DNA of 61,325 nt from Lachnospiraceae bacterium (GCA_017436865.1 JAFSCH010000065.1:1-61325); one strand, 5' to 3'. Numbered from the stretch's first letter, positions 8,629 through 16,871 are shown. Notes: generated by a model from the letters alone, not told the origin. Numbers and translations: made by a program.

Positions 8629-9753
8629 ATGCAAACACTTGGTGTGTATATCCACATCCCTTTTTGCGTGCAAAAATGTGTATACTGTGATTTCCTTTCT
8701 GCTCCGGCAACAAGAGAAAGACAGCAGACATATCTGAATGCACTCAAAAGGGAGATAAAGGATGAAGCAAAGAATTATACAGAGTATGTAATAGAGACGG
8801 TTTTTTTTGGTGGTGGAACACCGTCTATTTTGAAAGCGGAAGATATTGCGGAGTGTATTGGGCTTTTAAAAGCAAATTATTTTATGAGTGCTAATGCAGA
8901 AATAACAATAGAAATGAATCCAGGAACTGCATCAAAAGAAAAGTTAGAAGGATTAAAAAGAGCTGGGGTGAATCGGTTAAGCATAGGATTGCAGTCAGCA
9001 CAAAATGAAGAATTAAAGATGCTTGGAAGGATTCATACCTGGGAGGAGTTTGTTGATACTTATAAAATGGCAAGAAAAGTAGGTTTTGCAAATATCAATG
9101 TTGATTTGATGTCTGCACTTCCAGGGCAGAATATAAAAACTTGGGAGGATACCTTGCGTAAGGTATTAGAGCTGGAACCAGAGCATATTTCTGCATATAG
9201 TCTTATTATTGAAGAAGGAACGGTATTATATGACAGACTGGAAGAGTATCCACCAATTCCTTCGGAGGAAGAAGACAGGATGATGTATCAGCGCACGAAG
9301 ATACTTCTAAGCGAAAAAGGATACGAAAGGTATGAAATATCAAATTATGCAAAAAAAGGCTGTGAGAGCCGCCATAACACCGTATATTGGGTAAGGAAAT
9401 CGTATGTTGGCTTTGGTTTAGGAGCTTCGTCTATGGTAGCAGACAGAAGATGGAGCAATACAGGAGAGATGGCAGTTTATTTGGATGCAGAGATAGAAAA
9501 AAAGGAAGAATTTCATATACTGACACAAGAAGAATGTATGGAAGAGTATATGTTTTTGGGACTTCGTATGATACAAGGAGTATCAGAAAAGAAATTTTTT
9601 GTACTTTATGGTAAGCAAATGGAAGAGGTTTATGGGAAAGTGATTAGTAAGTGGATAAAAGAAGGTTTCTTACAAAAAAAGGAGGACAGAGTTAGTCTTA
9701 CGGACAAGGGCATAGATGTCAGTAATGTAATTCTGGCAGAATTTTTATTGTAA
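8629..9753 (+). CDS. hemW: Radical SAM heme chaperone HemW
   Basis: A 374-residue radical SAM protein. The iron-sulfur motif is C13-x3-C17-x2-C20 in PFCVQKCVYC. It is followed by FFGGGTPS (SAM-binding GGGTP), the LSIGLQS and DLMSALPGQ stretches, and the HemW-typical RHNTVYW in the C-terminal part. The four-residue spacing and the HN-x-x-YW motif favour HemW over oxygen-independent coproporphyrinogen oxidase HemN. The start at 8629 is preferred: AGGAGG (8617-8622) is six bases upstream, whereas ATGs at 8608 and 8623 precede or touch the SD. Family role: it binds heme and inserts it into target proteins. It follows lepA. Confidence 0.93.
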   Translation: MQTLGVYIHIPFCVQKCVYCDFLSAPATRERQQTYLNALKREIKDEAKNYTEYVIETVFFGGGTPSILKAEDIAECIGLLKANYFMSANAEITIEMNPGTASKEKLEGLKRAGVNRLSIGLQSAQNEELKMLGRIHTWEEFVDTYKMARKVGFANINVDLMSALPGQNIKTWEDTLRKVLELEPEHISAYSLIIEEGTVLYDRLEEYPPIPSEEEDRMMYQRTKILLSEKGYERYEISNYAKKGCESRHNTVYWVRKSYVGFGLGASSMVADRRWSNTGEMAVYLDAEIEKKEEFHILTQEECMEEYMFLGLRMIQGVSEKKFFVLYGKQMEEVYGKVISKWIKEGFLQKKEDRVSLTDKGIDVSNVILAEFLL

Positions 9754-9851
9754 CGACGAAGGTGTTGAATTGTTATAGAAATAAAAAGTGGAAAGGCACA
9801 GAAAGGAAAGTTATCACATAGAATATAAGAAACAGGTCCGGGAGGAATTCC

Positions 9852-10502
9852 TTGAAAACCTTTCAACAGCCATTAACATCCCAGGAAGAAACCGGATATC
9901 TTAGTATCATGTGTGGTGAGGATCGAGAAGCAGCGGAAAAAGCACGTCAGATATTAATAGAGAGGAATCTTCGCCTGGTAGCACATGTAGCCAAAAAATA
10001 CATAGGGGCAGGCGAAGATATGGAGGATTTGATTTCGATAGGTACAATAGGTCTGATTAAGGCCATTTCTACATTTCGTCAGGAAAAGGGAAATAGATTG
10101 GGTACATATGCGGCAAAATGTATTGATAATGAACTGCTGATGATGTTCCGTTCTAGAAAGAAATCCACAAGGGAAGTGTCTTTGTATGAACCTATCGGCA
10201 CAGATAAAGAAGGCAACGAAATCAATCTTCTTGATGTCTGTGTTCAGGAACAGATAGACGTTGTGGAACAGCTTGATAACAATGAGAAGATTTGTAAGAT
10301 TTCAGCTTTAATAGAAAAGGTGCTGGATGACAGGGAAAAAGAAATTATTCAACTTCGTTATGGTCTTGGTAGAGAAAAAGAAATGACGCAACGAGAGATT
10401 GGAAACATGAAGGGAATATCAAGAAGCTATGTTTCTAGAATTGAAAAAAAGGCACTGGAAAAATTAAGAGTAGCTTTCCAAAAAGACATAAAAATTGTCT
10501 GA
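9852..10502 (+). CDS. sigK: Mother-cell sporulation sigma factor SigK, without pro-sequence
   Basis: A 216-residue sigma-70 family protein with region 2 (NLRLVAHVAKKY, DLISIGTIGLIKAI), then PIGTDKEGNEINLLDV, and region 4 (REKEIIQLRYGLG, ISRSYVSRIEKKAL). These are hallmarks of SigK. Start is TTG at 9852 with GGAGG seven bases upstream. The frame upstream reaches a stop at 9819 with no other start. The protein therefore begins at FQQPL, matching the mature B. subtilis protein (NNAFPQPL), and lacks the roughly 20-residue hydrophobic pro-sequence removed by SpoIVFB. No skin-type insertion is present. Known from Clostridioides difficile: SigK there also lacks a pro-sequence. Expected role: late mother-cell genes for cortex and coat. 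Confidence 0.92.
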   Translation: MKTFQQPLTSQEETGYLSIMCGEDREAAEKARQILIERNLRLVAHVAKKYIGAGEDMEDLISIGTIGLIKAISTFRQEKGNRLGTYAAKCIDNELLMMFRSRKKSTREVSLYEPIGTDKEGNEINLLDVCVQEQIDVVEQLDNNEKICKISALIEKVLDDREKEIIQLRYGLGREKEMTQREIGNMKGISRSYVSRIEKKALEKLRVAFQKDIKIV

Positions 10503-10507
10503 AAATA
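10493..10507 (+). promoter_or_regulatory. Possible CodY-box-like site before the comM-dprA promoter
   Basis: AATTGTCTGAAAATA matches the CodY box AATTTTCWGAAAATT at 13 of 15 positions. It straddles the sigK stop codon about 40 bases upstream of the -35 at 10548. Matches of this quality also occur by chance in AT-rich DNA, so this is weak. Confidence 0.3.
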
Positions 10508-10547
10508 ACGATTTTTTACATTTAAAACGCGTTTTATTACATTTGAA

Positions 10548-10576
10548 TTGAGTTTAAAGAACATATATGCTATAAA
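10548..10576 (+). promoter_or_regulatory. Probable sigma-A promoter of comM-dprA
   Basis: TTGAGT (10548-10553), a 17-base spacer, TATAAA (10571-10576), about 70 bases before the comM-like start. A 14-base palindrome TAAAACGCGTTTTA lies about a dozen bases upstream of the -35. Confidence 0.6.
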
Positions 10577-10644
10577 AAGGGACACGAGTGTTATTGAAAG
10601 GAAAAGAACAGTAACATACAAGGGACAAAGGAGAAGAAGTATAT

Positions 10645-12204
10645 ATGTACAGTAAAGTATTGACGGGGGCAATCAGTGGAATTGAAAGTCTGATTGCGGC
10701 AGTGGAAGTAGATGTATCTACGGGAATGCCCGGTTTTGAGATGGTGGGACAGCTAAGCAATGAAGTGCGTGAAGCAAGGGAACGAGTCAAGGTGGCATTG
10801 AAGAATACAGGAATTGAAATACCGGCAAAGAGGATAACGATTAGTATTTTTCCGGCAGATATGCGAAAAGAGGGTGCCTCCTATGATCTTCCTATTGCAA
10901 TCGGAGTGTTAGTGTCTTTGGGGTATATTCCGGAGGAGTATGTGAAAGACACCTTAGTTGTAGGAGAACTAGGACTTGATGGACGTGTGCAGCCTGCAAA
11001 AGGAATTCTACCTATTGTAGCAAAAGCTAAGCAAAACGGATTAAAACGCTGTGTGATTCCCAAAGGAAATGAAAGAGAAGGTGCTGTTATTGAAGGAATT
11101 GAAGTTATTGGTGTTACAACGCTAGAAGAAACGATAGCTTATCTTACAAAGAGTGAAATAGAGAAATATGCAATGATAGAGCCAGCAAGACCGATAATTA
11201 GGGATAAGTCGGAGAATGAGAAAGAATCAGAGGTTGATTTTTCAGAGATAAATGGACAGGAAAGTGTAAAGCGGGCAGTTGAGATTGCTGCGGCTGGCTT
11301 TCATCATGTGCTGATGATTGGGCCACCAGGCTCGGGAAAAACAATGATAGCAAAAAGAATTCCAGGTATTCTTCCAAGCCTTACAATGGAAGAGAGTCTG
11401 GAAGTTTCAACAATTTACAGTGTAGCAGGAATGTTGAATGAGCAGAAAGCTTTGATGACACAAAGACCATTTCTTGCACCACATCATACAATTTCAGAGC
11501 AGGCACTTGCCGGAGGTGGACGAGTTCCAAGACCGGGTGTCATATCACTTGCTCACAGAGGCGTCTTATTCATGGACGAGCTTCCGGAATTTCGTAGAAC
11601 GACATTAGAAATCTTAAGACAACCCCTAGAAGATAAAAAAATACATATTGCGAGGACTTATGGAAGTTTTATATATCCTGCGGATTTTATGTTGGTTGCA
11701 GCTATGAATCCATGTCCGTGTGGTTTTTATCCTGACAGGAATAAATGTACCTGTTCGGAAAATGAGGTAAAACGTTATCTAAACCGTATTTCAGGACCAA
11801 TCCTTGATCGAATAGATGTAACAATAGAAGCACCTAGAATTGACATTAAGCAACTTTCTGCCAATATGAAAAATGAGAGTACAAAGCAAATAAAGGAAAG
11901 AGTCTTAGAAGCTCGTAGTCGTCAGGAAAGAAGATATCGTAATACAAGGTATCGTTTCAATGCAGAATTAGGGGCTGGTGATATAAGGAATTATTGTGCG
12001 CTTGGAATGAAGCAGCAGGAGCTGATGGAACAGGTGTTTCAAGTAATGAAGCTCTCTGCAAGGGCGTATCATAAGATTATTAAGGTTGCAAGAACGATAG
12101 CAGATTTGGATGGTGCGGAGCAAATACAGGAAATACATTTAAGTGAAGCGATCTGTTATCGTATGAATGATGGGAAATATTGGAATGGAAGAAAGGATGC
12201 ATAA
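10645..12204 (+). CDS. ComM/YifB-family AAA+ ATPase (Mg-chelatase-like)
   Basis: A 519-residue protein of the YifB/ComM family. An N-terminal Lon-type domain (GAISGIESLIAAVEVDVSTG, MPGFEMVG) is followed by an AAA+ core with Walker A GPPGSGKT at residues 226-233, a Walker-B-like LFMDELPEF, and the family's cysteine cluster NPCPCGFYPD...CTC. The C-terminal helical domain is typical. In naturally competent bacteria ComM is a hexameric branch-migration helicase acting on recombination intermediates. The dprA gene follows two bases after its stop codon, so the pair handles incoming or recombining DNA. The ATG at 10645 has AAGGAG upstream at a slightly long spacing. Confidence 0.92.
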   Translation: MYSKVLTGAISGIESLIAAVEVDVSTGMPGFEMVGQLSNEVREARERVKVALKNTGIEIPAKRITISIFPADMRKEGASYDLPIAIGVLVSLGYIPEEYVKDTLVVGELGLDGRVQPAKGILPIVAKAKQNGLKRCVIPKGNEREGAVIEGIEVIGVTTLEETIAYLTKSEIEKYAMIEPARPIIRDKSENEKESEVDFSEINGQESVKRAVEIAAAGFHHVLMIGPPGSGKTMIAKRIPGILPSLTMEESLEVSTIYSVAGMLNEQKALMTQRPFLAPHHTISEQALAGGGRVPRPGVISLAHRGVLFMDELPEFRRTTLEILRQPLEDKKIHIARTYGSFIYPADFMLVAAMNPCPCGFYPDRNKCTCSENEVKRYLNRISGPILDRIDVTIEAPRIDIKQLSANMKNESTKQIKERVLEARSRQERRYRNTRYRFNAELGAGDIRNYCALGMKQQELMEQVFQVMKLSARAYHKIIKVARTIADLDGAEQIQEIHLSEAICYRMNDGKYWNGRKDA

Positions 12205-12206
12205 AA

Positions 12207-13319
12207 ATGCATTATAATATAGAAGAAAAAATATATGCCTGTTGGATGGCTACTCTTTACGGAATAGGAAGAAAGAAGCTTCATGATCTTGTGCATGTAG
12301 TTGGGTCATATAGGGAAGCATATCAATTAAATGTAAGACAGGTAGAGATATTATTGGGAGACGCAGCAGGTAAATGGCAGCAGTATAAGAAAGCTACTTC
12401 GCCCTTGGCATTGTGGGACAATATAGTGAAAAAAGAAATTAGTTTTACTTATTATGGGGCGATGGATTTTCCACAAAAGCTTATGTTTATACCAGACCCA
12501 CCGCTTGGTCTTTTCTATTTAGGAAGTTTGCCTATGGATGATGAAAAAGTGATAGCGATGATTGGTGCAAGGAAATATAGTGATTATGGCAGATGTATGG
12601 CAGAACATTTTGCTGAAAGATTGGCGCGTGCGGGAATTACTATTGTAAGTGGTATGGCAATGGGAATTGATGGAATCAGTCAGAGAACAGCATTAAAGGC
12701 AGGTGGAAAGTCTTACGCGGTGCTTGGTTGTGGAGTAGATGTGATATATCCGCAAAGCAATGAAAAACTGTATTATGAATTGATAGAAAAAGGTGGTGTG
12801 ATGTCAGAAGTAGCACCGGGAACAGAACCAAGACCTATGTTGTTTCCTCAAAGAAATCGTATTATTAGTGCCCTGTCAGATGTTGTGTTAGTCGTGGAGG
12901 CGAGAGAAAAAAGTGGAACGTTTATTACGGTTGATATGGCATTAGAACAAGGACGAGAGGTGTATGCGATTCCGGGAAGGTGTACAGATGGATTAAGTAT
13001 GGGATGTAACAAGCTATTACGTCAGGGAGCAGGAATTGCAGTAACACCACAAGAGTTGTTGGAAGATTTAAAATGGACTTGTGGAATAGATAAAACGAAT
13101 AAAAGAAGATTACAGTATGAATTGTCGGATATTGCAGAAAAAATATATACAGTTCTAGATATTATGTCCTGCACTCAAGATGACATTATAGAAAAGTTAA
13201 GAAAAAGAAAGGTTTATGCTACTGTGCCGGAGATTTGTCGAGGGTTATTAGAGCTTGAAATGCAGCAAATTGTATCAAGAACGGGAGGGCAATATAGGCT
13301 GATAAAACCAAAAATATGA
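12207..13319 (+). CDS. dprA: DNA-processing protein DprA (Smf)
   Basis: A 370-residue protein with an N-terminal HhH/SAM-like region, a Rossmann-fold DprA domain and a C-terminal winged-helix. Conserved stretches include AMIGARKYSDYG, IVSGMAMGIDGISQ, YAVLGCGVDVIYP and LFPQRNRIISALSD. DprA protects single-stranded DNA and loads RecA during transformation. The start is taken as the ATG at 12207 with GGAAGAAAGGA upstream; an earlier in-frame ATG at 12180 lies inside the comM-like gene without an SD. The order dprA then topA matches B. subtilis. Confidence 0.95.
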   Translation: MHYNIEEKIYACWMATLYGIGRKKLHDLVHVVGSYREAYQLNVRQVEILLGDAAGKWQQYKKATSPLALWDNIVKKEISFTYYGAMDFPQKLMFIPDPPLGLFYLGSLPMDDEKVIAMIGARKYSDYGRCMAEHFAERLARAGITIVSGMAMGIDGISQRTALKAGGKSYAVLGCGVDVIYPQSNEKLYYELIEKGGVMSEVAPGTEPRPMLFPQRNRIISALSDVVLVVEAREKSGTFITVDMALEQGREVYAIPGRCTDGLSMGCNKLLRQGAGIAVTPQELLEDLKWTCGIDKTNKRRLQYELSDIAEKIYTVLDIMSCTQDDIIEKLRKRKVYATVPEICRGLLELEMQQIVSRTGGQYRLIKPKI

Positions 13320-13337
13320 TAAATTCTGAATTTTTGC

Positions 13338-13366
13338 TTGCAACGATGAAAAATGTGGTGTATAGT
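13338..13366 (+). promoter_or_regulatory. Sigma-A promoter of topA
   Basis: TTGCAA (13338-13343), a 17-base spacer, TATAGT (13361-13366). Transcription would start about 13373, giving a structured leader of about 215 bases before topA. Confidence 0.7.
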
Positions 13367-13386
13367 GAAACTCGATTACGAAAAAA

Positions 13387-13550
13387 CAAGTAATTATTCA
13401 GTACCTTCATAATTACTTGCAAAAATCCATATTAAATTTGCTTTGCAAATGGATTTTTGCTTAATAATGATACATTTTCTTACGGAATCCGCAGTAAATG
13501 CGTATTCCTGCTGAATAATTATAAAAATCCATATATTTTGAAATATATGA
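13387..13550 (+). repeat. Structured topA leader with several inverted repeats
   Basis: The stretch holds a CAAGTAATTAT hairpin (arms 13387-13397 and 13411-13421), the 42-base imperfect palindrome of repeat family 2 (13419-13460), and a CATATATTT/AAATATATG hairpin at about 13532-13551. No open frame or T-run terminator is present. It lies between the topA promoter and its start codon, so it is probably transcribed as leader RNA. Confidence 0.55.
13419..13460 (+). repeat. Repeat family 2, copy a
   Basis: An imperfect palindrome with outer arms GCAAAAATCCAT and ATGGATTTTTGC and an inner stem AATTTGC/GCAAAT. The reverse complement of 23302-23342 has the same layout and much of the same sequence (CAAAATCCATAT, TTGCTT, GCAA, GGATTTTG). 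Confidence 0.6.
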
Positions 13551-13587
13551 AAATCGTAAGTATGAATATGTGATAAGGGGTAACTTT

Positions 13588-15651
13588 ATGGCAAAGTATC
13601 TAGTGATAGTGGAATCACCCGCAAAAGTTAAGACAATTAAAAAATTTTTAGGATCTAATTATGAAGTTTTGGCAAGTAACGGTCATGTCAGAGATATGCC
13701 GAAGAGCCAAATGGGAATTGATTTTGAGAATAACTATGAGCCTAAGTATATTACAATACGAGGCAAGGGTGATATTCTTGCAAAGCTTCGCAAGGAAGTA
13801 AAAAAAGCAGAAAAAATCTATCTTGCAACTGACCCTGACCGTGAAGGAGAAGCAATTTCATGGCATTTACAGGTTGCATTAAAACTTGAGGACAAAAAAG
13901 TATACCGTATTACATTTAATGAGATTACAAAAAATGCGGTTAAGGAATCCTTGAAAAATGCAAGAGAGATTGATATGAACCTTGTTGATGCACAGCAGGC
14001 TAGAAGAGTGCTCGACAGAATGGTTGGATACCGCATTTCGCCGCTTTTGTGGGATAAGATTAAGAGAGGATTGAGTGCAGGTCGTGTGCAGTCGGTTGCA
14101 TTGCGTATTATTTGTGATCGAGAAGATGAGATTAATGCGTTTATTCCGGAGGAATACTGGACATTGGATGCAACTTTTCAGATTCCTGGAGAGAAAAAAC
14201 CGCTCGTAGCAAAATATTATGGCACAGAAAATGGCAAGGTTGACATAAATTCTGAAGAAGAGTTAAATAAGATTCTCAAAGAACTGGAACAGGCAGAGTA
14301 TAAAGTTACAGATGTTAAAAAGGGTGAACGAATGAAAAAAGCCCCGTTACCATTTACGACCTCAACATTGCAACAGGAAGCAAGTAAGGTGTTGAATTTC
14401 TCAACACAAAAAACAATGCGTCTTGCACAGCAGTTGTATGAAGGAATCGAGATTAAAGGTTCGGGCACGGTAGGTATCATTACGTATCTGCGTACCGATT
14501 CAACGAGAGTATCTGATGAAGCTGTAAGTGCAGCACAAGAATATATCCAACAGGTATATGGCGCTGATTATGCAGCGATGGAAACGACCGAGAAGAAGAA
14601 TGGACAGAAGATTCAGGATGCACATGAAGCAATCCGCCCTACAGATATTCGTAATACACCGGCTAATTTGAAGGAGTCCTTGAGTAGGGATCAGTTCCGC
14701 TTATATCAGTTGATATGGAAGCGTTTTGCGGCGAGCAGAATGACAAATGCAAGATATGAAACTACCTCTGTTAAAATAGGTGCAAATGGTCATAGATTTA
14801 CTGTGGCAGCATCGAAGATTGTGTTTGATGGTTTTATGAGTGTTTATCGTGATGATGAAGATGATAAAACAGAAGCAAACACAGTTGTAAAAGACATTAC
14901 AACGGATACGAAGCTTATGCTGGAGCAGTTTGATAAAAAACAGCATTTCACACAGCCACCGGCACATTTTACAGAAGCTTCACTTGTCCGTGCATTGGAA
15001 GAACTTGGAATCGGACGTCCAAGTACTTATGCACCAACCATTACCACAATTTTGGCTAGAAGATATGTAGTAAAGGAAGATAAGAATCTTTATATATCTG
15101 AGCTTGGAGAAGCAGTAAATAATATGATGAAAACAGCATTTCCTTCTATTGTTGATGTCAATTTCACTGCGAATATGGAAGCGTTGCTGGATAAGATTGG
15201 TGAAGGTGCAATTGATTGGAAGACTGTAGTGTCTAATTTTTATCCTGATTTGGATGAAGCTGTAAATGATGCAGAAAAGCAACTCGAAAAGATAAACATT
15301 GCAGATGAAGAATCGGATGAAATCTGTGATGTATGTGGAAGACGTATGGTAATCAAATATGGTCCTCATGGTAAGTTTTTGGCATGTCCTGGATTTCCAG
15401 AGTGTCGTAATACAAAAACTTATTTTGAAAAAATCGGAGTGGCTTGTCCAAAATGTGGAAAAGACATTGTTATACGTAAGTCCAAAAAGGGAAGGAAATA
15501 TTACGGATGTGAGAATAATCCGGAATGTGATTTCATGGTATGGCAGAGACCAGCAGAAGAAAAGTGTGACAAATGTGGTAGTTTAATGCTTATTAAAGGA
15601 AATAAGCTGGTATGTACCAAGGAAGAATGTGGTAATATCAAGAACAAATAA
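13588..15651 (+). CDS. topA: DNA topoisomerase I (type IA)
   Basis: A 687-residue protein with the Toprim domain first (YLVIVESPAKVKTIKKFLG, ATDPDREGEAISWHL), then the type IA core. The active-site tyrosine lies in GIITYLRTDSTRVS near residue 300, followed by EAIRPTD and GIGRPSTYA. Three C-terminal zinc-finger cysteine sets follow (CDVCGRRM, CPKCGKD, CDKCGSL). It relaxes negative supercoils behind RNA polymerase. The ATG at 13588 follows AAGGGG; an in-frame GTG at 13570 would add six residues ahead of the standard MAKYLVIVESP start. Located between dprA and codY, as in B. subtilis but without trmFO, codV and clpQY between. Confidence 0.98.
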   Translation: MAKYLVIVESPAKVKTIKKFLGSNYEVLASNGHVRDMPKSQMGIDFENNYEPKYITIRGKGDILAKLRKEVKKAEKIYLATDPDREGEAISWHLQVALKLEDKKVYRITFNEITKNAVKESLKNAREIDMNLVDAQQARRVLDRMVGYRISPLLWDKIKRGLSAGRVQSVALRIICDREDEINAFIPEEYWTLDATFQIPGEKKPLVAKYYGTENGKVDINSEEELNKILKELEQAEYKVTDVKKGERMKKAPLPFTTSTLQQEASKVLNFSTQKTMRLAQQLYEGIEIKGSGTVGIITYLRTDSTRVSDEAVSAAQEYIQQVYGADYAAMETTEKKNGQKIQDAHEAIRPTDIRNTPANLKESLSRDQFRLYQLIWKRFAASRMTNARYETTSVKIGANGHRFTVAASKIVFDGFMSVYRDDEDDKTEANTVVKDITTDTKLMLEQFDKKQHFTQPPAHFTEASLVRALEELGIGRPSTYAPTITTILARRYVVKEDKNLYISELGEAVNNMMKTAFPSIVDVNFTANMEALLDKIGEGAIDWKTVVSNFYPDLDEAVNDAEKQLEKINIADEESDEICDVCGRRMVIKYGPHGKFLACPGFPECRNTKTYFEKIGVACPKCGKDIVIRKSKKGRKYYGCENNPECDFMVWQRPAEEKCDKCGSLMLIKGNKLVCTKEECGNIKNK

Positions 15652-15700
15652 TTTGTGCAATTTTCATAATAACCATGAATTATTATCCAATTCTGATAAA

Positions 15701-15756
15701 AACGTGAGTAATCGTAAAAGTTCAGCAAAAAGCGTAAGTATTGCTAAAATATCAGT
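15701..15756 (+). repeat. Imperfect tandem 26-base direct repeat upstream of codY
   Basis: AACGTGAGTAATCGTAAAAG at 15701 and AGCGTAAGTATTGCTAAAAT at 15731 begin two 26-base units, 30 bases apart, that agree at about 18 of 26 positions and both end in TCAG. They lie just upstream of the codY -35. Confidence 0.4.
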
Positions 15757-15764
15757 TTGGAGTA

Positions 15765-15793
15765 TTGAAAAAAGAGTAAACGTATGTTAAAAT
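15765..15793 (+). promoter_or_regulatory. Sigma-A promoter of codY
   Basis: TTGAAA (15765-15770), a 17-base spacer, TAAAAT (15788-15793), about 60 bases before the codY start codon. Confidence 0.7.
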
Positions 15794-15854
15794 GCCCAAT
15801 ATAGACAATTGAGGGAAATTTTAACTGGTCGGTAAAAAAACTTGGAGGTTTGTT

Positions 15855-16640
15855 ATGAGTAGCGTACAGTTGTTGGATAAAACAAGAAAGATAGGTAAAC
15901 TTTTACACAATAATAATTCCAGTAAGGTGGTTTTTAATGATATTTGCAAAGTAATGCGTGATATCGTTGATTCTAACGTATTGGTTATTAGTAAAAAGGG
16001 TAAGGTTTTAGGCGTAGGTAACTGCGAGAAGGTAGAAGAGTTAAAGGAACTTGTTGAAGATAATGTAGGTGGTTTTATTGATCCTATGTTAAACGAGAGA
16101 CTTTTAGCGATTCTTTCGACGAAAGAAAATGTGAACCTTGCAACATTAGGGTTCGAAAGCCCGGATATTCGTAAATTTCAGGCAACAATTGCTCCGATTG
16201 AGATTGCAGGAGAACGTCTTGGTACGTTGTTCATTTATAAGTGTAATGAGCAGTATGATATTGATGATATTATTCTCTGTGAATATGGTACAACAGTAGT
16301 TGGACTTGAAATGCTTCGTGCAGTAAGTGAAGAAAGTGCAGAGGAGAACAGAAAGGTAGCAGTTGTTAAGTCTGCGATTTCTACTTTATCATTCTCTGAA
16401 ATGGAAGCAATCACTCATATCTTTGATGAGTTAAATGGTACAGAAGGTATCCTTGTAGCAAGTAAGATTGCAGACAGAGTTGGTATTACAAGAAGCGTTA
16501 TCGTAAATGCTCTTCGTAAGTTTGAAAGTGCCGGAGTTATTGAATCACGTTCATCGGGTATGAAGGGAACATACATCAAAGTATTAAATGATGTAGTGTT
16601 TGAAGAAGTAGAAGCTTTAAAGCGCCAGTTAAATAAATAA
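15855..16640 (+). CDS. codY: Global nutrient regulator CodY
   Basis: A 261-residue protein, the normal length of CodY. It has the N-terminal GAF domain that binds branched-chain amino acids (start SVQLLDKTRKIGKLL, ATIAPIEIAGERLGTLFIY), a linker helix, and a C-terminal winged helix-turn-helix at about residues 200-245 (ASKIADRVGITRSVIVNALR, then ESRSSGMKGTYIKV). With GTP and branched-chain amino acids it binds AATTTTCWGAAAATT boxes and represses nutrient-limitation genes. The gene is monocistronic with its own promoter and terminator. The fla/che promoter about 320 bases downstream carries a CodY-box-like site, so motility is a probable target. Confidence 0.97.
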   Translation: MSSVQLLDKTRKIGKLLHNNNSSKVVFNDICKVMRDIVDSNVLVISKKGKVLGVGNCEKVEELKELVEDNVGGFIDPMLNERLLAILSTKENVNLATLGFESPDIRKFQATIAPIEIAGERLGTLFIYKCNEQYDIDDIILCEYGTTVVGLEMLRAVSEESAEENRKVAVVKSAISTLSFSEMEAITHIFDELNGTEGILVASKIADRVGITRSVIVNALRKFESAGVIESRSSGMKGTYIKVLNDVVFEEVEALKRQLNK

Positions 16641-16656
16641 TAAATATATAAAAAGA

Positions 16657-16684
16657 ACGAGTAGTTTATACTACTCGTTTTTTG
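16657..16684 (+). terminator. Intrinsic terminator of codY
   Basis: Stem ACGAGTAG (16657-16664) and CTACTCGT (16671-16678) with a six-base loop, followed by TTTTTTG. Confidence 0.9.
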
Positions 16685-16686
16685 TG

Positions 16687-16777
16687 TATTAGGAAATTGC
16701 TGTAACATAGTGGTAGTTAATAAAGAATTTACGAAGTAAATTCTTTGAGTGATTGCCGCTGGGCAATCACTTTTTTA
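16687..16777 (+). repeat. Repeat family 1, copy A1 (two-hairpin element)
   Basis: Begins TAGGAAATTGCTGTAACATA, then hairpin 1 (AAAGAATTTAC, GAA loop, GTAAATTCTTT), then hairpin 2 (GTGATTGCC, GCTG loop, GGCAATCAC) and TTTTTT. It lies directly behind the codY terminator and directly before copy B1. Homologous copies are at 55527-55673 and 58367-58451. Confidence 0.85.
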
Positions 16778-16871
16778 CTTTATAGGAAAGTGCTGTAGCG
16801 TAGTGGCAGTTAGACAAGAATTTCGTAAGAAATTCTTGCCAAAGTGCGTGCGCTGGCACGCACTATTTTTA
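16778..16871 (+). repeat. Repeat family 1, copy B1 (two-hairpin element)
   Basis: Head TAGGAAAGTGCTGTAGCGTA, hairpin 1 (AAGAATTTC, GTAA loop, GAAATTCTT), hairpin 2 (AAGTGCGTGC, GCTG loop, GCACGCACT) and ATTTTT. All 94 bases are identical to 55527-55620, about 39 kb away. Confidence 0.9.

Noticed and set aside
15659-15673. CodY autoregulation box upstream of codY
   Set aside because: AATTTTCATAATAAC matches only 11 of 15 positions, within chance for AT-rich DNA.
16687-16730. tRNA or tRNA-like gene in the repeat head (AGTGGTAGTTA looks like a D-arm)
   Set aside because: No acceptor stem, anticodon stem or T-arm can be folded from the element.
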